DNA from: Pseudomonadota bacterium | Lineage (GTDB): Bacteria > Pseudomonadota > Alphaproteobacteria > Acetobacterales > Acetobacteraceae | Direction of reading: 5' to 3' | NCBI GenBank assembly: GCA_021805565.1 | Contig: JAJZFA010000028.1 | Location: forward strand, 1 to 57,974 | DNA: 57,974 nucleotides | In this document: positions 54,911-57,974 of the stretch, in pieces | Numbering within the stretch: position 1 is the first letter of the stretch | Layout of the letters: every line of letters starts with the position of its first letter | Made by a program: the position numbers and the translations under genes | The notes under the pieces: generated by a model | What the model was told of the DNA's origin: nothing | The model's database searches: none | Seen by the model: only the letters and a program-made list of their open reading frames with translations

Positions 54911-54967
54911 CGTTATACGCATCCCCGAATTCGGGGATGAAATTCGTTAGGCCGACAACCATATAAC
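54911..54967. promoter_or_regulatory. Divergent promoter region with a perfect 20-bp palindrome
   Basis: The palindrome CATCCCCGAATTCGGGGATG (54920-54939) lies between outward-facing TATAAC elements: 54917-54912 on the minus strand (towards the membrane gene) and 54962-54967 on the plus strand (towards mosB). Position suggests an operator controlling both genes. It is not a standard ModE site. -35 elements are weak. Confidence 0.55.
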
Positions 54968-55005
54968 CAGCTGTGCGGCATAATTTAAGTGGGGAAACCG
55001 AGGCG

Positions 55006-55821
55006 ATGGGCGACCTGACCGTGGACCAGATGCTGGCAAGTATGCTGGGTGGCACCAGCCAGACCGACGAACATGAGATGGCGCGTTTGGACACCCAGCC
55101 GGTTGTGTCCATTCTGCCCGACGCGAACATGCTTAAGATCGGCGGTCAAAGTTTCATCGATCGCGGGCGAGTCGCGGTTTTCCCGCTGATCGAGGAGATC
55201 GTGGCGAACCTTCCGCGCCACAAAATGATTATCGGCACAGGTGCGGGGACACGGGCGCGGCAGGCTTACAGCGTCGGTCTCGATCTCGGCATGCCGACCG
55301 GGGTATTGAGCGTTCTTGGGTTTTTCGTTGCGATCCAGAACGCGAAGATGATCCATTATCTGCTCGCCAAGCACGGCATTCCCTCGATCGAACCCGCACA
55401 GTTCGCGCAGATGCCGCTGTATCTTGCCGAACGCCAGGCCTGCGTTTGCGTTGGTATGCCGCCATATTCGTATTGGCAGCCCAATCCGGAGGTTGGCCGC
55501 ATCCCGCCCAATCGCACCGACACCGGCTGCTATTTGATCAGCGAGGTGCTGGGCGCGAAATCGATGATCTACATCAAGGATGAGGAAGGGCTGTACACCG
55601 CCGATCCGAAGAAAGATCCGCAAGCGCGGTTCATTCCGAAGATTACGGTCGAGGAGATGGAGGCGATGGACCTGGGGGATCTCGTGCTGGAACGCAACGT
55701 TCTGCAACTCATGAAAACCGCCAGGAATCGCCGTTCGGTACAGGTTATTAACGGGCTTGTGCCCGGCAATCTGACGCGCGCGCTGAATGGCGAACATGTC
55801 GGCACCATCATTACCGCTTGA
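55006..55821 (+). CDS. mosB: Molybdenum storage protein beta-like subunit (amino-acid-kinase fold)
   Basis: MoSto from Azotobacter is a hexamer that stores about a hundred Mo atoms as polyoxomolybdate, using ATP. The 271 residues (ATG at 55006, GAGG upstream) fit the beta subunit as I recall it: ILPDANMLKIGGQSFIDRGRVAVFPLIEEIVA, MIIGTGAGTRARQAYSVGLDLGMPTGVL, MPPYSYWQPNPEVGRIPPNRTDTG, IYIKDEEGLYTADPK and QVINGLVPGNLTRALNGEHVGTIITA. A cytoplasmic protein. It ends 17 bases before the alpha-like gene. Confidence 0.92.
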   Translation: MGDLTVDQMLASMLGGTSQTDEHEMARLDTQPVVSILPDANMLKIGGQSFIDRGRVAVFPLIEEIVANLPRHKMIIGTGAGTRARQAYSVGLDLGMPTGVLSVLGFFVAIQNAKMIHYLLAKHGIPSIEPAQFAQMPLYLAERQACVCVGMPPYSYWQPNPEVGRIPPNRTDTGCYLISEVLGAKSMIYIKDEEGLYTADPKKDPQARFIPKITVEEMEAMDLGDLVLERNVLQLMKTARNRRSVQVINGLVPGNLTRALNGEHVGTIITA

Positions 55822-55838
55822 ACGGAAGGTCCGGAATT

Positions 55839-56708
55839 ATGGAACAATCCAGTCACGATCCGGCTTTGCCGGACAGCGCGTCCGATCTTAGGCCCGACAC
55901 GCGCCACCATGTCCATTCGATGCTGATGCGCGAAAGCCTGCTCGATAAGGGGGTAATGGCGGCAACCGAGTTGCCGGTTATGCGCATGCTGCCGTTTTGC
56001 CACGTCGTCAAAGTGGGCGGACGGTCGATCATCGATCAGGGCAAGTCCGCCACCTATCCGCTGGTGGAGGCGATTACCGGTGCGTTGCGGAACTTCAAGC
56101 TGGTTATCGGCACCGGCGGCGGTGTTCGCGCCCGCCATGTCACCGCGATCGCCATGGATCTGGGTTTGCCCACTGGCGTCCTGGCGCAATTGCGCATGAT
56201 CGATGCGCTCGGGAACGCACATTTGCTTGGTACGTTGCTCGCGCCGCAAGGCGTGGTGGCGATTCCACCGGAAATACTTGGTCATATGCTGCCGTTCTTC
56301 ATCCACGCCTCGCCGGGCGTGATCTGCAATGGCGACCCGCCGTTCTCGCTGTGGGAGCATACCCCCGCTGCCGGGCGAATCCCGCCGCATCGAACCGATT
56401 CCGGCATGTTCCTGCTCGCCGAATGCTTTGGTTGCGCGACTTACACAATGATCAAGGATGTCGATGGGTTGTACGATTCGGATCCGAAATCCAATCCCGA
56501 AGCGAAATATATTAGTAAGATAACGGTTGCCGCATTGCGGGAACGCAATTTGAAGACCTTGCCGTTCGACCGGGTGCTGATCGATCTTCTAGCCAACGCC
56601 CGGCAGATGAAGCGTATCCAGATCGTCAACGGGCTGAAGCCGCATTTGCTGGAACCGGCCCTGCGCGGTGAACATGTTGGGACGATGATCGTCAGGGACG
56701 AATCCTGA
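55839..56708 (+). CDS. mosA: Molybdenum storage protein alpha-like subunit
   Basis: A 289-residue partner of the previous protein. I chose the ATG at 55839 over an upstream TTG. Family blocks: MLPFCHVVKVGGRSIIDQGKSATYPLVEAI, IGTGGGVRARHVTAIAMDLGLPTGVLAQL, AAGRIPPHRTDSGMFLLAECFGCATYTMIKDVDGLYDSDPK and QIVNGLKPHLLEPALRGEHVGTMIV. The loop that in the Azotobacter alpha subunit carries a His cluster (PPYHHHE) reads PPFSLWEH here, more like the beta subunit. It probably forms the hexamer with mosB. Confidence 0.9.
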   Translation: MEQSSHDPALPDSASDLRPDTRHHVHSMLMRESLLDKGVMAATELPVMRMLPFCHVVKVGGRSIIDQGKSATYPLVEAITGALRNFKLVIGTGGGVRARHVTAIAMDLGLPTGVLAQLRMIDALGNAHLLGTLLAPQGVVAIPPEILGHMLPFFIHASPGVICNGDPPFSLWEHTPAAGRIPPHRTDSGMFLLAECFGCATYTMIKDVDGLYDSDPKSNPEAKYISKITVAALRERNLKTLPFDRVLIDLLANARQMKRIQIVNGLKPHLLEPALRGEHVGTMIVRDES

Positions 56709-56810
56709 TGCAACCTCGGGCGCCGTGTCTGGCGCCTGCCGTGAAAAAGCGAAACTGGATGGATTATCCAAGACCGCTTACCGCGTAGCCTGCCCCGGAA
56801 GGCCAGCAGA

Positions 56811-56849
56811 TAGACATAATCGCCGCGAACGGGTGTATAATATTCGCGG
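56811..56849 (+). promoter_or_regulatory. Promoter with operator-like palindrome before the MFS gene
   Basis: TATAAT at 56836-56841 sits inside an inverted repeat (CCGCGAA at 56823-56829, TTCGCGG at 56843-56849). TAGACA at 56811-56816 is a fair -35 with a 19-base spacer. A repressor binding the repeat would block the promoter. Confidence 0.5.
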
Positions 56850-56908
56850 ATACAGTCCGGCATGCCGGAAAAACAAGGCGCGCACAGACGCGCCAGGGGA
56901 GGAACGCA

Positions 56909-57811
56909 ATGGAGTCGACGTTGATCGCCACGCCCGCGTCCGAGATCACGGCTCGGTTGGACCGTCTGCCAATGACCCGGCATATGTGGATGCTCGTTTT
57001 GCTGATATCGCTGGGCGGCTGGTTCGATACGTATGCCATCTTCCTGACCGGCTCCATCGCGCCCGGCATGTTCGCCGATAAGATATTCACTCCAACCACG
57101 GTTTCGCTTTTCGGCTTCACCGGACTCGCGTCGTTCATCGCCGCGCTGTTCGCGGGCCTGTTCGTTGGCACAATGTTTTTCACCCGCGCAGCCGACCGTT
57201 TCGGGCGCCGCACCGTCTTCACCTATTCCCTGGTCTGGTACTGTATCGCCACCCTGGTCATGGCGTTCCAGTACACGCCGAACGGCGTCAATCTGTGGCG
57301 TTTCATCGCCGGCATCGGCATCGGCGTGGAACTCGTCACCGTCGATACTTTCATCTCCGAACTCGTGCCCAAACGGGCGCGCGGCAAGACCTTCGCCATT
57401 CAGCAGTCCATCGGCTTTATTCCGGTTCCGTTGGTCGCTTTGCTCGCCTGGGTTCTCAACCCGATGGCGCCGTTCGGCCTGTCCGGCTGGCGCTGGGTGG
57501 TCATCATCGGGTCCGTTGGCGCGATCGTCGTCTGGTTTGTTCGCCTCAAGCTGCCGGAATCGCCACGCTGGCTCGCCCAACAAGGGCGCGTGGATGAGGC
57601 CGACCGTATTATGCGCGCCATCGAAACCAAGGTGGCCGCCCAGTCTGGCCGCCCGCTGCCGGCGCCGGAACCGCCGGTGGCCGAAGATCCGCGCCGGGGA
57701 ACGCTGTCCGAGATATTCAATCCGGCCTACCGAAGCCGTACAATCATGCTGTCGGTGGCCAATTTTTTCTCGACCATCGGGTTTTACGGTTTCGCGAACT
57801 GGGTACTTTGA
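56909..57811 (+). pseudogene. MFS transporter, truncated after seven helices
   Basis: The 300-residue frame starts with a good GGGAGG site and matches sugar/metabolite MFS carriers: helices 1-6, with the loop-2 signature ADRFGRRTVFTYSLVW, then GIGIGVELVTVDTFISELVPKRARGK, the usual central loop (LPESPRWLAQQGRVDEADRIM), and helix 7 (VANFFSTIGFYGFANWV), where the frame stops. Family members have about 450 residues and twelve helices, so the second half is missing. Sequence after FANWV is unrelated to the family, so an insertion or rearrangement interrupts the gene. The product is probably inactive. Confidence 0.75.
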
Positions 57812-57974
57812 GAAAATCACATTCCCGCCTCGTGGCCTGAATTTTTCGACTTGACATGGCGATCGTTCGTCGAATCGATGGGACTCCACCGAATCGAGCG
57901 AGTGGGAAGGCGAAATGACAGAGCCAGTTCGTCACGTAACCGTATGTCCGGATGATGGCTGACCGGATCGTTGG
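57812..57974 (+). mobile_element. Possible 5' end of an IS66-type element
   Basis: After the MFS break, an ATG at 57917, preceded by GGAAGG, begins MTEPVRHVTV, which resembles the N-terminus of the small OrfA/TnpA protein of IS66 elements. The frame then stops after about 15 residues, so it is decayed or misread. The IS66 transposase at the other window edge makes this plausible. No terminal inverted repeat was identified. Confidence 0.4.

Noticed and set aside
54911-54967. ModE-type molybdate operator at the Mo-storage promoter
   Set aside because: The TATAAC halves are 44 bases apart and face outward; the ModE site needs inward halves a few bases apart.
1-57974. CRISPR array
   Set aside because: No regularly spaced short repeats were seen; the repeats found are about 110 bp, intergenic and scattered.

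Overview
The window is GC-rich and gene-dense, and many neighbouring genes overlap by 4 bases (ATGA). The gene content points to an alphaproteobacterium, most likely family Acetobacteraceae: a Pal-type lipoprotein, an NDUFS6-like zinc-finger protein, a DUF1244 protein, divergent gluconate/idonate dehydrogenases, a thiosulfate dehydrogenase and a molybdenum storage protein. Tetrathionate-forming thiosulfate oxidation together with molybdenum storage would suit an acidophilic purple non-sulfur bacterium or a relative. That assignment is inference from gene content, not from a marker phylogeny.

Layout. 1-300: 3' end of an IS66-type transposase. 430-6330: a CzcCBA-type heavy-metal efflux operon (minus strand). 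6870-10030: a small periplasmic protein, then an arsenic operon arsR-arsI-acr3-arsC (minus strand) with a decayed second arsC beside arsR. 10150-16360: two hypothetical genes, an LLM-type oxidoreductase, recO and parC. 16360-17980: a segment with a decayed cysE and a lower-GC exported protein, bounded by a 17-base direct repeat copied from the end of parC. 18129-20855: thiosulfate dehydrogenase (TsdA-type), a DsrE-like exported protein and a periplasmic binding protein. 21080-27249: enoyl-CoA hydratase, HMG-CoA lyase, pyruvate kinase, glycerate kinase, DUF1244 and acrylyl-CoA reductase. 27652-30550: a three-gene cassette (DUF262, HEPN, C5 cytosine methyltransferase) that looks like a defence system. 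30767-33558: SDR, purF and cvpA. 33841-39285: nitrilase-family hydrolase, NAD kinase, GST plus CmcJ/NvfI-like pair, M20 amidohydrolase and zinc-finger protein. 39281-49953: polA, two beta-lactamase-fold hydrolases, idnO/idnD, pal and an MHYT-GGDEF-EAL protein. 50098-53351: tRNA-Asn, then an FkbH-like protein coupled to a redoxin/2OG-Fe(II) oxygenase. 53411-56708: a membrane protein that resembles a fused ECF-transporter T and S component, divergent from two molybdenum-storage-protein subunits. 56909-57811: an MFS transporter cut short near the window end, probably by another IS66-type element.

The most notable systems are: (i) the EcfT/S-like fusion facing mosBA across a perfect 20-bp palindrome; (ii) the DUF262-HEPN-methyltransferase operon, which has no ordinary restriction enzyme gene; (iii) the FkbH plus redoxin-dioxygenase pair; and (iv) a family of about 110-bp intergenic repeats (six copies) with a conserved hairpin and compensatory base changes. 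All functions rest on motif recognition by eye; no database search was run.
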